Positions 35,178 through 45,221 are shown, numbered from the stretch's first letter. The stretch is DNA of 64,000 nt from Hydrogenobacter sp. T-2 (GCF_033971325.1 NZ_CP117180.1:378041-442040), one strand, 5' to 3'. The notes: a model not told the origin generated them from the letters alone. Numbers and translations are program-made.

Positions 35178-36926
35178 ATGAGAGTGCCTGGTAGCATAAA
35201 AACGGTTCTTTACATTGAAATTCTATTGCCTATGCTACTTTTGGTTTTTGGTGTGTATCACGGTCTTTTGCAGGTTCTCTACAGAGCTGGTTTTATGAAG
35301 GAGCTGTCTTTCCTAAGGATTGAATACTATCAAGGTCTAACACTTCATGCGGTTATAAACGCTATAGTGTTTACCACCGTTCTGATAGTTGCCTTTGGAA
35401 ACCTTATGTTTCTCTACCACCTTAAGAAACCACTTAGACCCGCTGTCCAGTGGACTGGTGCTATTTTGATGGTTGTAGGAACTCTTATGGCCGCTTGGGC
35501 TATGTTTACTGGCAAAGCGAACGTGCTTTATACCTTCTACCCACCTCTTTTGGCTCACTGGAGCTTTTATCTTGGTGCTGCACTGTTGGCGGTAGGTTCT
35601 CTTGTGCCCTTCTTCTTTGACTGGATACCCAACTACATCTCTTGGAAAAGGGAAAATCCCGATAAAAAGGTTCCTCTTGCGGTCTACGGCGTTTTTATAA
35701 ACCACATACTCTGGCTTATAATGCTTGTTCCTCTGGTAATAGAAATCTTTTTCCAACTCTTACCACTTTCCTTGGGTCTTGTGAGTGAAATAAATCCCTC
35801 TTTGGCAAGAACCCTCTTCTGGGCTTTTGGGCACCCAGTGGTTTACTTCTGGCTATTGCCTGCATATGTGATGCTATATACAGTTCTACCTAAGGTTGTT
35901 ACAGGCGAGGGCAAACTTTACTCCGATGGTGCTGCAAGACTTGCCTTTATACTCTTCCTTATATTCTCCTTCCCTGTTGGTCTCCACCACCAGTATACAG
36001 AGCCAAGCATAACCGATAGCTACAAGCTCATACACGCCATCTTCACCTTTGGTGTTGCAGTGCCAAGCTTTATAACCGCTTTCACTGTTGCTTCTTCTTT
36101 GGAGTATTCCATAAAGTCCAAGTATCCTGAAGTAAGAGATTCTCTTTTCGCTTGGTGGAAAAAAATACCTTATGCAAGCACAGAAGGTGATAAATGGCTT
36201 GTGTCCTACTTCATGGCTGGGCTATTCTTGTTCCTCATAGGGGGAATAACAGGAATAGTCAATGCTTCTTACAATATGAACAATGTGGTTCATAACACTG
36301 CTTGGGTTCCTGCACACTTTCACACCACGGTTGGTGGTCTTGTGACTCTCGTTTTCTTGGGTATGGCTCTCTATTTCTTGGCTCAACTTAAGGGGACAGA
36401 GGTAAAAGCGAAAGGTCTTGCGGTAGCAGCTCCATGGCTATGGCTCGTGGGTATGGTTATATTCAACGTGGGCTATTCCATAGCAGGTCTTATGGGCTAT
36501 CCAAGGAGGACACAAACGGGTGCAACAGGTTCTTACTTTGACCCCTCTTCTCCCTACTATATGCCTGACTGGCACTTTTATGCGGTGTTGGGGGCTATAG
36601 GTGGTGTAATTGCTACTCTTGGCTTTGTCCTATACCTTGTGTCCTTTGTCTCTACGCTTTTTGCACCTGCAAAAGAAAATGCGGAGCTTTATATCCCAAG
36701 TGCAGAGCCCTATCATGACGAAAAAATGCCATCTCTTCAAAAACTCACTCCATGGGTTGCTTTCAGCGTAATTCTCTTTGTGGTTTCCTATATCCCACCT
36801 CTCTACGATGTTACAAAGAGGGGTGTTTTCTTTGATTCCCCAGGCTACAATGACAAAAGCCCAATTCCCATCACAAAACCTCAATCCGCAAGGGATGAAA
36901 GAAAAGAAACCGCAGAGGCTAAGTGA
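35178..36926 (+). CDS. cbaA: ba3-type cytochrome c oxidase subunit I
   Basis: The 582-aa catalytic subunit of the B-family haem-copper oxidase, reducing O2 to water while moving protons across the inner membrane. About 13 membrane helices are evident. Haem and copper ligands can be seen in LHAVINA (low-spin haem His), FGHPVVYFWLLPAYVMLY (CuB His plus Tyr), LHHQYTEPS (CuB His pair) and VPAHFHTTVGG (haem a3 and low-spin haem His). The lack of classical A-family D/K-channel residues agrees with ba3. Oxygen respiration at low O2 pressure is the expected role. Confidence 0.96.
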   Translation: MRVPGSIKTVLYIEILLPMLLLVFGVYHGLLQVLYRAGFMKELSFLRIEYYQGLTLHAVINAIVFTTVLIVAFGNLMFLYHLKKPLRPAVQWTGAILMVVGTLMAAWAMFTGKANVLYTFYPPLLAHWSFYLGAALLAVGSLVPFFFDWIPNYISWKRENPDKKVPLAVYGVFINHILWLIMLVPLVIEIFFQLLPLSLGLVSEINPSLARTLFWAFGHPVVYFWLLPAYVMLYTVLPKVVTGEGKLYSDGAARLAFILFLIFSFPVGLHHQYTEPSITDSYKLIHAIFTFGVAVPSFITAFTVASSLEYSIKSKYPEVRDSLFAWWKKIPYASTEGDKWLVSYFMAGLFLFLIGGITGIVNASYNMNNVVHNTAWVPAHFHTTVGGLVTLVFLGMALYFLAQLKGTEVKAKGLAVAAPWLWLVGMVIFNVGYSIAGLMGYPRRTQTGATGSYFDPSSPYYMPDWHFYAVLGAIGGVIATLGFVLYLVSFVSTLFAPAKENAELYIPSAEPYHDEKMPSLQKLTPWVAFSVILFVVSYIPPLYDVTKRGVFFDSPGYNDKSPIPITKPQSARDERKETAEAK

Positions 36927-36935
36927 GGGTCCGTC

Positions 36936-37661
36936 GTGAGTGGTGTTTTGAGAGGGCTTGTGGCCCTCCTTTTTCTTATAAATCTTTCCCTTTCTCAAGA
37001 GGCTTCAACGGGAATACCACCCAACGAGAGAAGAACTCTTGGAAAGGAGCTTCCTGATGTGCTTTTGGTAGACTCCTTAGGAAGAGAGTTTAACCTTCAC
37101 ACTCTCAAGGGAAAACCCATTATCTTAAGCCCCATATATACACACTGCAACTCCGCCTGCCCCATAATAACGGACTCTCTAAAGAAGGTAGTTCCAGCAC
37201 TTGGAAAACCCGGTGAGGACTTTTGGGTTCTTTCCTTCACCTTTGACCCCTTAGATGGACAAGAAGACATAGTAGCCTTTCAGGAGAAATACGGTCTTGA
37301 CGGTGAAGGCTGGAAGGTAGTTAGGGCAAAGACAAAAGAAGACCTCTTTAGACTTGTGGATGCCATAGACTTTAGGTTCATGTCTATTCCTAAGACAAGG
37401 GACTTTGTCCACCCTAATCTTGTGGTGTTTATATCTCCTGATATGAAGGTCAAAAAGTATATCTACGGTGTGGTCTTTGATGAAAAGAACATGGTTAAGG
37501 CTCTACAATATTCCTTAGGTGCCAGAGACCTCTTGGAAGATTTTAGAAGTTTTCTCTTCTTTTTTGGTCTTTTAGGTTTGTCCTTTAGCGGGCTATATCT
37601 TGTGATATCCAGTGCAAGACTACTTCAGAAAAGAGAAGAAAGCAGGAATTTTCAAAGGTAA
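36936..37661 (+). CDS. SCO1/SenC-family copper chaperone for oxidase assembly
   Basis: A 241-aa thioredoxin-fold protein that inserts copper into the CuA site or reduces its cysteines. It has an N-terminal signal/anchor (residues ~5-20), CNSACPI with the CxxxC copper motif, the distant His in DFVHPNLVVF, and an unusual C-terminal membrane segment (about residues 203-225) followed by a short basic tail. The start is GTG with GAGGG just ahead. It is the last gene of the oxidase operon. Its end overlaps the convergent acuC-like gene by 10 nt. Confidence 0.9.
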   Translation: MSGVLRGLVALLFLINLSLSQEASTGIPPNERRTLGKELPDVLLVDSLGREFNLHTLKGKPIILSPIYTHCNSACPIITDSLKKVVPALGKPGEDFWVLSFTFDPLDGQEDIVAFQEKYGLDGEGWKVVRAKTKEDLFRLVDAIDFRFMSIPKTRDFVHPNLVVFISPDMKVKKYIYGVVFDEKNMVKALQYSLGARDLLEDFRSFLFFFGLLGLSFSGLYLVISSARLLQKREESRNFQR

Positions 37662-38785
37662 TAAGATAGAGCTTGTTCAACTATCCCTTTTACCTCCTCT
37701 CTAACACCTCCTTCTCTTGGCATATCTAAAAGCAATTCATACATGTAGCTTCTGTCTACCTCATCGTCAAACTCTTCAAAGTCCACAGAAAGCAAAAGCT
37801 CCCTCGCCTTTTGGTTTAGGCTTTTAGGTATGTCCCTCTCTGACATTCTACACCACAAAAGAGTCCAAGCTCTTGCAAGTGCAATAGGGTGGTAGCCTCC
37901 ACCTCCAAGATATATACCCTCCCCAAGCATATCTCTTATTAGGTCAAAAGCCTTAAGAAAGCCCCAGTTGGAGAGCTCAAACTTGGAAAGGTAATCCTCG
38001 CTCAAAACATCTGTTCCCAGCTGGAGAAGGTATACCTCTGGTTTAAAAATCTCTAAAACCTTTGTCAACACCTTCTCAAGGACAAAGAGAAACTCCCTGT
38101 CATTGACTCCCTTAGGAAGTGGAAGGTTAAGGTTATAGCCCTTACCCTTTCCAGAGCCTCTCTCATGGATAAAGCCTTTTTTGAAGGGAAAGGCATACTC
38201 AGGAGACTGGTGGATGGAGAGGACAAACACCCTGTCATCTTCGTAGAAGAAGTCTTGCACTCCGTCGCAGTGGTGTGCATCAAGGTCTATGTATAGGATT
38301 CTCTTATAACCCTTTGAAAGGAGATACTGGAGGGCTACGCCAGGGTCGTTTATAAAACAAAAGCCGTTTGCTCTTGAGGGATAAGCGTGGTGCATACCAC
38401 CCGCAGGATTAAAGGTGGTAAAACCTTCAAGAAACAGCTCCACCGCCTGCACAGAAGAACCAGTGGCAAGCAAAGAACCTCTCCACATGGCTGGAGAGAC
38501 AGGGTTTTCGTAAGTGCCTATGTTAAACCTTTCCCTATATTCCCTCTTTACACACTGACATTGGTCGCATTCTTCAAGAGCTTTGAGATATTCTTCCTCG
38601 TGGAAGAGTCTTAGCTCCTCCCACTGGGCTGGTCTGCTTTCTACAAGCTCCGCCTCTGTGAGAAGACCCATAGCCTTTAAAAGTTCAAGCAGGAGAGAAA
38701 CTCTGGGTATTCTAAGAGGATGGTTCTTGGTGTATCTTAAGTTTCTGTATGCGTAGCTACCTATCAGCCTTGAGCTCTTCCGCAT
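37652..38785 (-). CDS. Histone-deacetylase-family protein (AcuC-like)
   Basis: A 377-aa zinc hydrolase of the HDAC/AcuC/AphA superfamily, which removes acetyl groups from lysines, acetyl-CoA synthetase or polyamines. Zinc and catalytic motifs are intact: AGGMHHAYPSRANGFCFIND with the tandem His, YIDLDAHHCDGVQ with Asp and His ligands, LQLGTDVLSED with the third ligand Asp, and GGGGYH. It overlaps the CBS protein gene by 29 nt in the dapL-symporter-CBS-acuC unit. The true substrate is unknown. Confidence 0.9.
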   Translation of the reverse strand: MRKSSRLIGSYAYRNLRYTKNHPLRIPRVSLLLELLKAMGLLTEAELVESRPAQWEELRLFHEEEYLKALEECDQCQCVKREYRERFNIGTYENPVSPAMWRGSLLATGSSVQAVELFLEGFTTFNPAGGMHHAYPSRANGFCFINDPGVALQYLLSKGYKRILYIDLDAHHCDGVQDFFYEDDRVFVLSIHQSPEYAFPFKKGFIHERGSGKGKGYNLNLPLPKGVNDREFLFVLEKVLTKVLEIFKPEVYLLQLGTDVLSEDYLSKFELSNWGFLKAFDLIRDMLGEGIYLGGGGYHPIALARAWTLLWCRMSERDIPKSLNQKARELLLSVDFEEFDDEVDRSYMYELLLDMPREGGVREEVKGIVEQALSYYL

Positions 38786-40049
38786 AACCCTTTACCAGTT
38801 TATGCACCTCTCTGTAGTTTATGTCTCCTGCAAGCACGTAGTTCTTCTCTCCATAGTTAAACTTCTTTGATACTGTAATACAAAAATCATCCGTTGCCTG
38901 TGAGATGTATATGTTGGAAATGTAAACGTCTTCGTGGCTTGCCTTCTTGAAATACTCCTTTTCTGACCTATCCGCACCCTTTTTCCCAGTTTTTACTGTA
39001 TAAGTAAGCTTTGGGTTTACCACATTGTTGGAAACCTGCAAACCATTCTCTCCTATTATGTAGAAAAGTTCAAAGTAAGGATACTTCTTAAAGAAGTCAT
39101 ACAGAGTAAACTCCCATAGGTCTCTGTCTGTCCTTTTTAGGCTCTCCACTATGCTTTCAAAATCTTGTTTTATTCTGTTTCTTATGTGATGTATAAGCTC
39201 TCTCCTTTCATACTCGCACAAAACCACTGAAGGTTTTTCCTCGTGAAATATAAAGCAAGAGGCATCATGGATATCTTCCATTCTCTTCTTTAACTCCGAG
39301 CTTATTCTGAAAAATTCCTCAAAGTTTTTCAATTTTTTCATAGGTATACAGTATCCAAATAGGTAAACTAGGCTCGCCTCCGAATAAAGCAAAGAAAACT
39401 CCCTCTGAAACTCTCTGTATAGGTTCATAATTTCTTCCTCTTTTAGCTTTATCTTAGAAAGGGCATAGACTTCATTCTCTTCGTAAGATAGGCTTACATC
39501 TCCCTGTATGCTGGTCTTTACCGCTTCATACAGAACTCTCTGAAGGCTTTCCGCCTTTGAAGAGCCATACTCTTCCACAAACTCCTTTAGACCTCTTATG
39601 TAAAAACAGTAAAAGTAGTATTCATGACCGAAGAGAGACCTTAGCTTCTGAAACATGGGAATGGTAGCTTCTTTGAAAAGGCTTGCATAATAGAGAACCA
39701 CGTGGTAGAAGAGGACACCCATGTATGAACCTTTTTTGTCCACAAGTAAAATAGGCAATTTACAGGATTTAAAAAAGTCTAAAAGAGAGGTAAGGTGCTC
39801 TGGCTTTAGTGTTGCTTCCCTTAGCTTCATAAGAGGATGGGCAATATCTCCCACGGTCAAATGCTCTCTGTGCTGAGCTTTAACGAGGTCAAGTTTGTTG
39901 ACTATGCCTATGGGTTTGTTGTTCATTACCACCACCAAAAAGTCATACATGCCATACTCCTCAAAAGCCTTTAGGGCTTCCCTTATGCCAAGGTTGTATT
40001 CTATTTTTGGAATGCCTGTGGCAAGTTGAGAGAGCTTAATCTCCTTCAT
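38757..40049 (-). CDS. CBS-domain and Cache/PDC-like sensor protein
   Basis: A 430-aa soluble protein with two N-terminal CBS domains (about 1-130: YDFLVVVMNNKPIGIVNKLDLVKA and LPILLVDKKGSYMGVLF), a long helical middle (about 130-300), and a C-terminal PDC/Cache-like module (about 310-425: GENGLQVSNNVVNPKL, GADRSEKEYFKKASHEDVYISNIYISQATDDFCITVSKKF). No membrane segment separates them and no output domain such as a complete GGDEF or kinase is seen, so how it signals is not clear. It is inside a transporter operon (4-nt overlap upstream), which suggests sensing of a small ligand linked to it. Family calls are from motif patterns. Confidence 0.75.
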   Translation of the reverse strand: MKEIKLSQLATGIPKIEYNLGIREALKAFEEYGMYDFLVVVMNNKPIGIVNKLDLVKAQHREHLTVGDIAHPLMKLREATLKPEHLTSLLDFFKSCKLPILLVDKKGSYMGVLFYHVVLYYASLFKEATIPMFQKLRSLFGHEYYFYCFYIRGLKEFVEEYGSSKAESLQRVLYEAVKTSIQGDVSLSYEENEVYALSKIKLKEEEIMNLYREFQREFSLLYSEASLVYLFGYCIPMKKLKNFEEFFRISSELKKRMEDIHDASCFIFHEEKPSVVLCEYERRELIHHIRNRIKQDFESIVESLKRTDRDLWEFTLYDFFKKYPYFELFYIIGENGLQVSNNVVNPKLTYTVKTGKKGADRSEKEYFKKASHEDVYISNIYISQATDDFCITVSKKFNYGEKNYVLAGDINYREVHKLVKGYAEELKADR

Positions 40050-41551
40050 AAGTGTGGTCCAGAAAGGTATCTTCTTCTACTTTCTATGGCAATAAAGGCG
40101 AGGAAGACAAGGGTGGCTATTATAAACATGCGTGCAACTGTTACATCCAATCCACCCTGAGCCAATACCTTAGGAGCTTGCACCACACCCCATTGGTATA
40201 GGAGTATTACCAAGAATATGGGAGAAACTATAGCAAAGAAATAAACCAAAGGCTTTGGCACCTTCAAGAATACGTCCCTTGTCAGTTCATGGTGGAACTT
40301 ATGAACTCCAAATATCCACACAAAGACTATTATTTCCACAAGTGCAAAAAAGACAAGCATAAAAGTCCCAGCCCAAAAGTCCACCTCATCTATAAACCCT
40401 GGAAGAAAGGCAGAAAGAAAAGCACCTACAGAAACCATAAGCATAGAAACATTTACCGCCTTTTTGTGAGACCATCTCATCTCATCTTCAAAGAGAGCTA
40501 TTAGAGGTTGCGTAAGTGCAAGGCTTGAAGTTAGTGCTGCGATAAAAAGCAGGAAAAACCATACCGCAGACAAAAGCCAGCCCAAAGGCAGAGCCATAAG
40601 AACCGCAGGCATGGACATGAAGCCCAGCCTAAAGGTACCTTCCTTTGCGAGCTCAGGGACCGCAAGAGCACCAAACATGGCAAAGGCAGCGGGTATAGCT
40701 ATGGAGGCACCTATGACTACCTCCACAAACTGATTAAGACCTGCAGTCCAAAGACCTGTTTTTAACACATCTTCTCTTGCCTTCACATAGCTGGCATAGG
40801 TGGCAATAGCACCCATTCCAAGGGAAAGGGTAAAGAATATCTGCCCCGATGCCTCAAGCCAAACCTGAGGGTCAGATATCCTGCTAAAATCGGGAGTGTA
40901 TATGAAAAGCAGACCCTCTAAGCCTTTACCACCTCTTATAGAAAGAGAGACTATGGCAAGGAAAATACCCATGAGTAAAAGTGCGGGAATGCCTACTTTT
41001 GCGGTAAGCTCAATACCCTTTACCACACCCCTTTGGAGTATATACCAGTTAACCGCAAGGGTAATAATAAGAAAGACTATAGCCAAGTATGAGGGTTCTG
41101 TGTAGCTTTTAAAGAAGTCCACATAGGGTTGCATGGCGGTTTTAGGGTCGGTGCTATCCACAGGATGTGGCAGTTGTCCAAAAATAGAAAGCACCGCAAA
41201 ACCCAGCGTCCAAGACTCAATGTATATGTAGTAGCACACTATGAGAAAAGGTATTGCTACACCTATGGAACCCAACACCCTCGCCCAGTTGGCATGATGG
41301 AAAAGAGAACCCATAATGCCAGTCATAGAGCCATGTCCCTTTGAACCCGCATACCTACCGATAACCCACTCTAAGACCAAAAGAGGTATTCCCAAAAGGA
41401 AAAGAGCCACAAAGTAGGGAATCATAAAGGCACCACCGCCGTAGAGAGCTACCTTAGACGGAAACCTAAGGAGATTTCCAAGACCTATAGCATTCCCCGC
41501 TGCGGCGAATATGAGACCTACTCTTGAAGCCCAGACTTCCCTTTTTTTCAT
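40046..41551 (-). CDS. Neurotransmitter:sodium symporter family transporter (LeuT-like)
   Basis: A 501-aa, 12-helix Na+-coupled amino acid symporter. The first helix carries the unwound ligand site AAGNAIGLGNLLRFP, closely matching LeuT of Aquifex, and helix 6 reads FFTLSLGMGAIATYASYVK, again LeuT-like. LeuT takes up leucine and small hydrophobic amino acids with two Na+ ions; the exact substrate here is unknown. It overlaps dapL by 4 nt and the CBS protein gene by 4 nt. Confidence 0.93.
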   Translation of the reverse strand: MKKREVWASRVGLIFAAAGNAIGLGNLLRFPSKVALYGGGAFMIPYFVALFLLGIPLLVLEWVIGRYAGSKGHGSMTGIMGSLFHHANWARVLGSIGVAIPFLIVCYYIYIESWTLGFAVLSIFGQLPHPVDSTDPKTAMQPYVDFFKSYTEPSYLAIVFLIITLAVNWYILQRGVVKGIELTAKVGIPALLLMGIFLAIVSLSIRGGKGLEGLLFIYTPDFSRISDPQVWLEASGQIFFTLSLGMGAIATYASYVKAREDVLKTGLWTAGLNQFVEVVIGASIAIPAAFAMFGALAVPELAKEGTFRLGFMSMPAVLMALPLGWLLSAVWFFLLFIAALTSSLALTQPLIALFEDEMRWSHKKAVNVSMLMVSVGAFLSAFLPGFIDEVDFWAGTFMLVFFALVEIIVFVWIFGVHKFHHELTRDVFLKVPKPLVYFFAIVSPIFLVILLYQWGVVQAPKVLAQGGLDVTVARMFIIATLVFLAFIAIESRRRYLSGPHL

Positions 41552-42711
41552 AGCTTAAGCCTTTTTATCCTTTCCACAGCCTCAAGAAGTCTTTGAGTAG
41601 GCACAGTGAGGGAAATCCTAAAGTACCCCTCTCCATACTCTCCAAAGCCGTTCCCGGGAGTGCATACTATTCCACACTCATCAAGAAGCCTTGATACAAA
41701 CTCCGCAGAGGTATATCCCTTAGGCACTTTTATCCATAGGTAAAAGGTAGCATCAGAGGGATAGACCTTTAGACCAACCTCTTCGAGGGCTTTTACCATG
41801 GCAGACCTTCTTTCCTTGTATGTATCTCTTATCTTTTGCAGTTCCTCCTCTGGAAGGTTCAAAGCGGTTATACCAGCCTCCTGCACCGCCTGAAACTGTC
41901 CCGAGTCCACGTTTGTTTTTACCTTTCCAAGACCTGCAACCAATTTTTCGTTTCCCACTGCCATACCAAGACGCCAGCCTGTCATATTAAAGGTCTTGGA
42001 AAAGGAATGAAACTCTATGGCTATGTCCTTTGCACCCTCTATCTGTAGGATGGACATGGGTTTTTCATTGCCAAAGTATATCTCCGAGTAGGCAAGGTCA
42101 GAGGCAACAATTATGTTATTTTCCCTCGCCCACTCTATTAGTTCCTTATAGAAAACCTCAGTTGCTGTAGCAGAGGTTGGGTTGTTAGGGTAGTTTACCC
42201 AGATAATCCTTGCCCTCTTTAACACATCCTTTGGAACGCTTTTAAAGTCTGGAAGAAAGCCATTTTCTTCCTTAAGTGGCAAAATATAAGGCTCACCGCC
42301 TGCAAAAAGCGTGCCTATCTTGTATACAGGATAAGCAGGGTCTGGACACAAAACCACATCCCCGGGGTTTACAAAAGCTAAAGGAAAGTGGGCTATACCC
42401 TCCTTTGAACCTATTAGCGTGACCACTTCCCTTTGAGGGTCAAGCTCCACACCAAAGCGTCTTTTATACCAATCCGCTACCGCCTGACGAAAAGAGAGCA
42501 TGCCCTCATAGGAAGGATACCTGTGGTGTTCTGGATTTTCTACAGCCCTTTGCATAGCTTCCACTACAGGTTGAGGCGTGGGGATGTCTGGGTCTCCCAC
42601 CCCAAGGTCAATTAGGTCTACACCCTGAGAAATTTTCTCTCTTTTTTTCTGGTCAATCTGAGCAAAAAGGTAAGGTGGCAAAGCCTTTATCCTCTGGGCG
42701 TATTCAAGCAT
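41548..42711 (-). CDS. dapL: LL-diaminopimelate aminotransferase
   Basis: A 387-aa class I/II PLP aminotransferase. DapL makes LL-diaminopimelate directly from tetrahydrodipicolinate for lysine and peptidoglycan. Features: IDLGVGDPDIPTP, YPSYEGMLSFRQAVADWYKRRFGV, GSKEGIAHFPLAFVNPGDVVLCPDPAYPVY, NYPNNPTSA, SFSKTFNMTGWRLGM with the PLP lysine, and TPGNGFGEYGEGYFRISLT. Other class I aminotransferases (aspartate type) are the alternative. AGGAGGTG precedes the ATG. First gene of the four-gene unit. Confidence 0.9.
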   Translation of the reverse strand: MLEYAQRIKALPPYLFAQIDQKKREKISQGVDLIDLGVGDPDIPTPQPVVEAMQRAVENPEHHRYPSYEGMLSFRQAVADWYKRRFGVELDPQREVVTLIGSKEGIAHFPLAFVNPGDVVLCPDPAYPVYKIGTLFAGGEPYILPLKEENGFLPDFKSVPKDVLKRARIIWVNYPNNPTSATATEVFYKELIEWARENNIIVASDLAYSEIYFGNEKPMSILQIEGAKDIAIEFHSFSKTFNMTGWRLGMAVGNEKLVAGLGKVKTNVDSGQFQAVQEAGITALNLPEEELQKIRDTYKERRSAMVKALEEVGLKVYPSDATFYLWIKVPKGYTSAEFVSRLLDECGIVCTPGNGFGEYGEGYFRISLTVPTQRLLEAVERIKRLKL

Positions 42712-42715
42712 TTTG

Positions 42716-42745
42716 CACCTCCTGAGCTTAAGCAGGAATATTATA
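42716..42745 (-). promoter_or_regulatory. dapL unit promoter -10 box and ribosome site
   Basis: On the minus strand TATAAT (42745 to 42740) lies 28 nt upstream of the dapL ATG, and AGGAGGTG (42723 to 42716) is the ribosome site. The -35 is not convincing. Confidence 0.4.
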
Positions 42746-42785
42746 TAATAGAGTATACATATGGTCTTAATTTCGCACTCGGGAT

Positions 42786-43427
42786 ATGGTATATAATTCT
42801 ATAAGAGCCAAAATGGTGCAAGAAATTCTTTCAAGGCTTGAGGAGGTGTTTCCAGATAGGCTTGAGCTGAAATTTTCAAGCCCGCTTGAGCTACTGGTGG
42901 CTGTTATACTTGCAGCACAATCAACAGATAAAAAGGTAAACCAACTGACCGAGAAATTATTCAAGAAATATAGAAGCTGTCAAGACTACCTTAAAGCACC
43001 CTTAGAGGAGTTAGAAAGGGATATAAGCTCCATAAACTACTATAAAAACAAGGCAAAGTTTATAAAGTCCGCCTGTCAGCAGATAATGGAAAGGTTTGGA
43101 GGACAAGTTCCAGACAGTATGGAAGCTCTCACAAGCCTACCCGGAATAGGCAGGAAAAGTGCAAACATTATCCTATACAACGCCTTTGGGAAAAACGAAG
43201 GTATTGCGGTAGATACGCATGTGTTAAGGGTTAGTCAAAGGCTGGGTCTCACAAGGGAGAAAAAACCTGAGAAGATAGAGCAAGACCTAATGAAAATAGT
43301 CCCAAGGGAACAATGGGGAAAATTCTCTAACCTCCTTGTCCTTCTTGGAAGGTATATATGCACCGCACAAAAGCCAAAGCATCAAGAGTGTCCTCTTTAT
43401 GACCTCTGTCCTTCGAGGGAGTTATGA
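42786..43427 (+). CDS. nth: Endonuclease III (DNA glycosylase/AP lyase)
   Basis: Nth removes oxidised pyrimidines and cuts abasic sites in base-excision repair. The 213-aa protein shows the HhH motif [18 protein letters not shown] with the catalytic lysine and [14 protein letters not shown] with the catalytic Asp. The C-terminal [4Fe-4S] motif reads C-x6-H-x2-C-x5-C instead of four Cys: the second ligand position is His (codon CAT at 43380). An alternative ATG at 42813, after TATAAT at 42792-42797, would give 204 aa and may be the real start. It overlaps mtnP by 4 nt. Confidence 0.93.
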   Translation: MVYNSIRAKMVQEILSRLEEVFPDRLELKFSSPLELLVAVILAAQSTDKKVNQLTEKLFKKYRSCQDYLKAPLEELERDISSINYYKNKAKFIKSACQQIMERFGGQVPDSMEALTSLPGIGRKSANIILYNAFGKNEGIAVDTHVLRVSQRLGLTREKKPEKIEQDLMKIVPREQWGKFSNLLVLLGRYICTAQKPKHQECPLYDLCPSREL

Positions 43428-44257
43428 TAGGCGTAATAGGTGGCAGTGGACTCTATAAACTTGAAGGCTTTGAAATAGTGAAAAAACTTAAAGTAAGGAC
43501 GCCTTTTGGCGAACCCTCTTCTGAAGTGGTAATAGTCAAAGTGGGAGATAGGGAGCTTGCCTTTATCTCAAGGCATGGTGAAGGGCATGTATACCCCCCT
43601 CATCTTGTGCCATATAGGGCAAACCTCTGGGCTTTGAGGGAGCTTGGTGTAAATAGAGTTTTGGCTGTGTCTGCGGTTGGTGGCATAAATAGGACTTTTA
43701 AGCCAGGAGATTTTGTGGTAATTGACGACCTTCTTGACCTTACAAAAAACAGAAAAGACACCTTTTACGAAGGTAAGTTTTCTCTGCCTGTGGATGGCAA
43801 TGACAAGGTAGCCAAACTATTGAAAGAAGGAAAGGTAGTTCACATAGACGCAAGCCAGCTATACTGTCCTCAGATGAGAAGCCTTCTTTTTGAGGTTTTG
43901 GAAGACTTAAAACTTTCCTACCATCCCTCTGGTGTTTATGCTTGCACAGAGGGTCCAAGGTTTGAAACACCGGCAGAGATAAGGGCGATAGAAAGGCTTG
44001 GTAGCGATGTGGTGGGTATGACGGGCTATCCTGAGGTGGTCCTTGCCAGAGAGCTTACCATGTGCTATGCCAGTGTGTGCGTAGTGGCAAACCCTGCAGC
44101 AGGTATAGCAGGCTACAGACTGACAAGCGACGAGGTTATAAGTCTTATGAAAGAAAAAGAGCAAGAAATAGGCAAGTTGATAGTTGAGTTTATAAAGAGA
44201 CTACCAGAGAATAGAACCTGCGGTTGCGACCGCATATTAGATGGTGCGGAGGTTTAA
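43424..44257 (+). CDS. mtnP: S-methyl-5'-thioadenosine phosphorylase
   Basis: MtnP cleaves methylthioadenosine, the by-product of polyamine synthesis, to adenine and 5-methylthioribose-1-phosphate, the MtnA substrate. The 277-aa protein shows [82 protein letters not shown], and CVVANPAAG, typical of the MTAP family including the inosine-preferring relatives. 277 aa fits. Its stop shares TTAA with the convergent LysR gene. Confidence 0.92.
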   Translation: MIGVIGGSGLYKLEGFEIVKKLKVRTPFGEPSSEVVIVKVGDRELAFISRHGEGHVYPPHLVPYRANLWALRELGVNRVLAVSAVGGINRTFKPGDFVVIDDLLDLTKNRKDTFYEGKFSLPVDGNDKVAKLLKEGKVVHIDASQLYCPQMRSLLFEVLEDLKLSYHPSGVYACTEGPRFETPAEIRAIERLGSDVVGMTGYPEVVLARELTMCYASVCVVANPAAGIAGYRLTSDEVISLMKEKEQEIGKLIVEFIKRLPENRTCGCDRILDGAEV

Positions 44258-45162
44258 ACACTTACTTCCTGTAGAAATTTACTGAACTCCTCAAGAAAGT
44301 TCCTAACCGCCGAGCCCTGTGCTCTGTCCTTGCTGTAGACCATGTAAAACTTCCTCTTAGGTATTTCCAAACCCTGAAGCCTTAGGACACGGATTTCGGA
44401 CGCATCAGACCCTTTCAGCACATGGGAAGAGAGGTAGGAAACCGCCCTTATGTTTTTTAATACGTCCAATATGACCTCATTCTTGTTCACTACAAGAACC
44501 ACATTTAGGCTTCTCACATCCACCCCCACAGAGTTCAGAAAGCCTTCCACAAACTTCCTTGTACCCGAGGTCTCCTCCCTCAGAACAAAGGGCATCTTGG
44601 TAAGCTCTTCTAAGGTAAGCCCATCCTTCACATCTTTACCACCAACAAAGAGTATGCTGTCCTCCCAAACCTCTATTATTTCCATCCTTCTGTCTTGTTG
44701 AACAAAGCCTGTAAAGCCTATGTCTACTTCCCCTGCTTCAATCTTACTGAGCACTATCTCCGAATCCTCCACTATTAGGTCTATTTTGGTGCTTGGGTTT
44801 TTGTTAAGATACCTGCTTATAAAATGTGGAAGTAGGTATCTTCCCGGTATGGAGCTTGCTCCTATTTTTATGTATCCCTTGTAAGAACCCGTCAGAAGCC
44901 TTATCTCTTCTATTACAGAGAGCTTTAGCTCAAGCAATTTTCTTGCGTAGGGATATAGCATGTGAGCGTTGCTCGTGGGCAGGAGCTTCCTGCCTTTTCT
45001 GTAAAAAAGTTTAAGCCCTGTAGATTTTTCTAGCTGGTGTATATGAAAGCTTATTGTAGACTGGGAAAGGTGGAGACAGTTAGAACTCTCGGACAGACTT
45101 CCTTTCTCATACACGCAACAGAAAAGCTCAAGCAATCGCAGGTCTATATCAATATTCTTCAT
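44254..45162 (-). CDS. LysR-family transcriptional regulator
   Basis: A 302-aa LysR regulator: N-terminal winged HTH (residues 1-60, [54 protein letters not shown]) and a periplasmic-binding-like effector domain (90-295). It resembles the CysB/CysL/CbbR side of the family; the effector is unknown. It is a single gene, 60 bp from the glycosyltransferase end. TATAAG (45176 to 45171) lies 8 nt before the ATG. Confidence 0.93.
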   Translation of the reverse strand: MKNIDIDLRLLELFCCVYEKGSLSESSNCLHLSQSTISFHIHQLEKSTGLKLFYRKGRKLLPTSNAHMLYPYARKLLELKLSVIEEIRLLTGSYKGYIKIGASSIPGRYLLPHFISRYLNKNPSTKIDLIVEDSEIVLSKIEAGEVDIGFTGFVQQDRRMEIIEVWEDSILFVGGKDVKDGLTLEELTKMPFVLREETSGTRKFVEGFLNSVGVDVRSLNVVLVVNKNEVILDVLKNIRAVSYLSSHVLKGSDASEIRVLRLQGLEIPKRKFYMVYSKDRAQGSAVRNFLEEFSKFLQEVSV

Positions 45163-45221
45163 GAAATTAGCTTATACATAAATCTGCAAGACATTCAATG
45201 AATGTAGTCATACGTTTTTGT

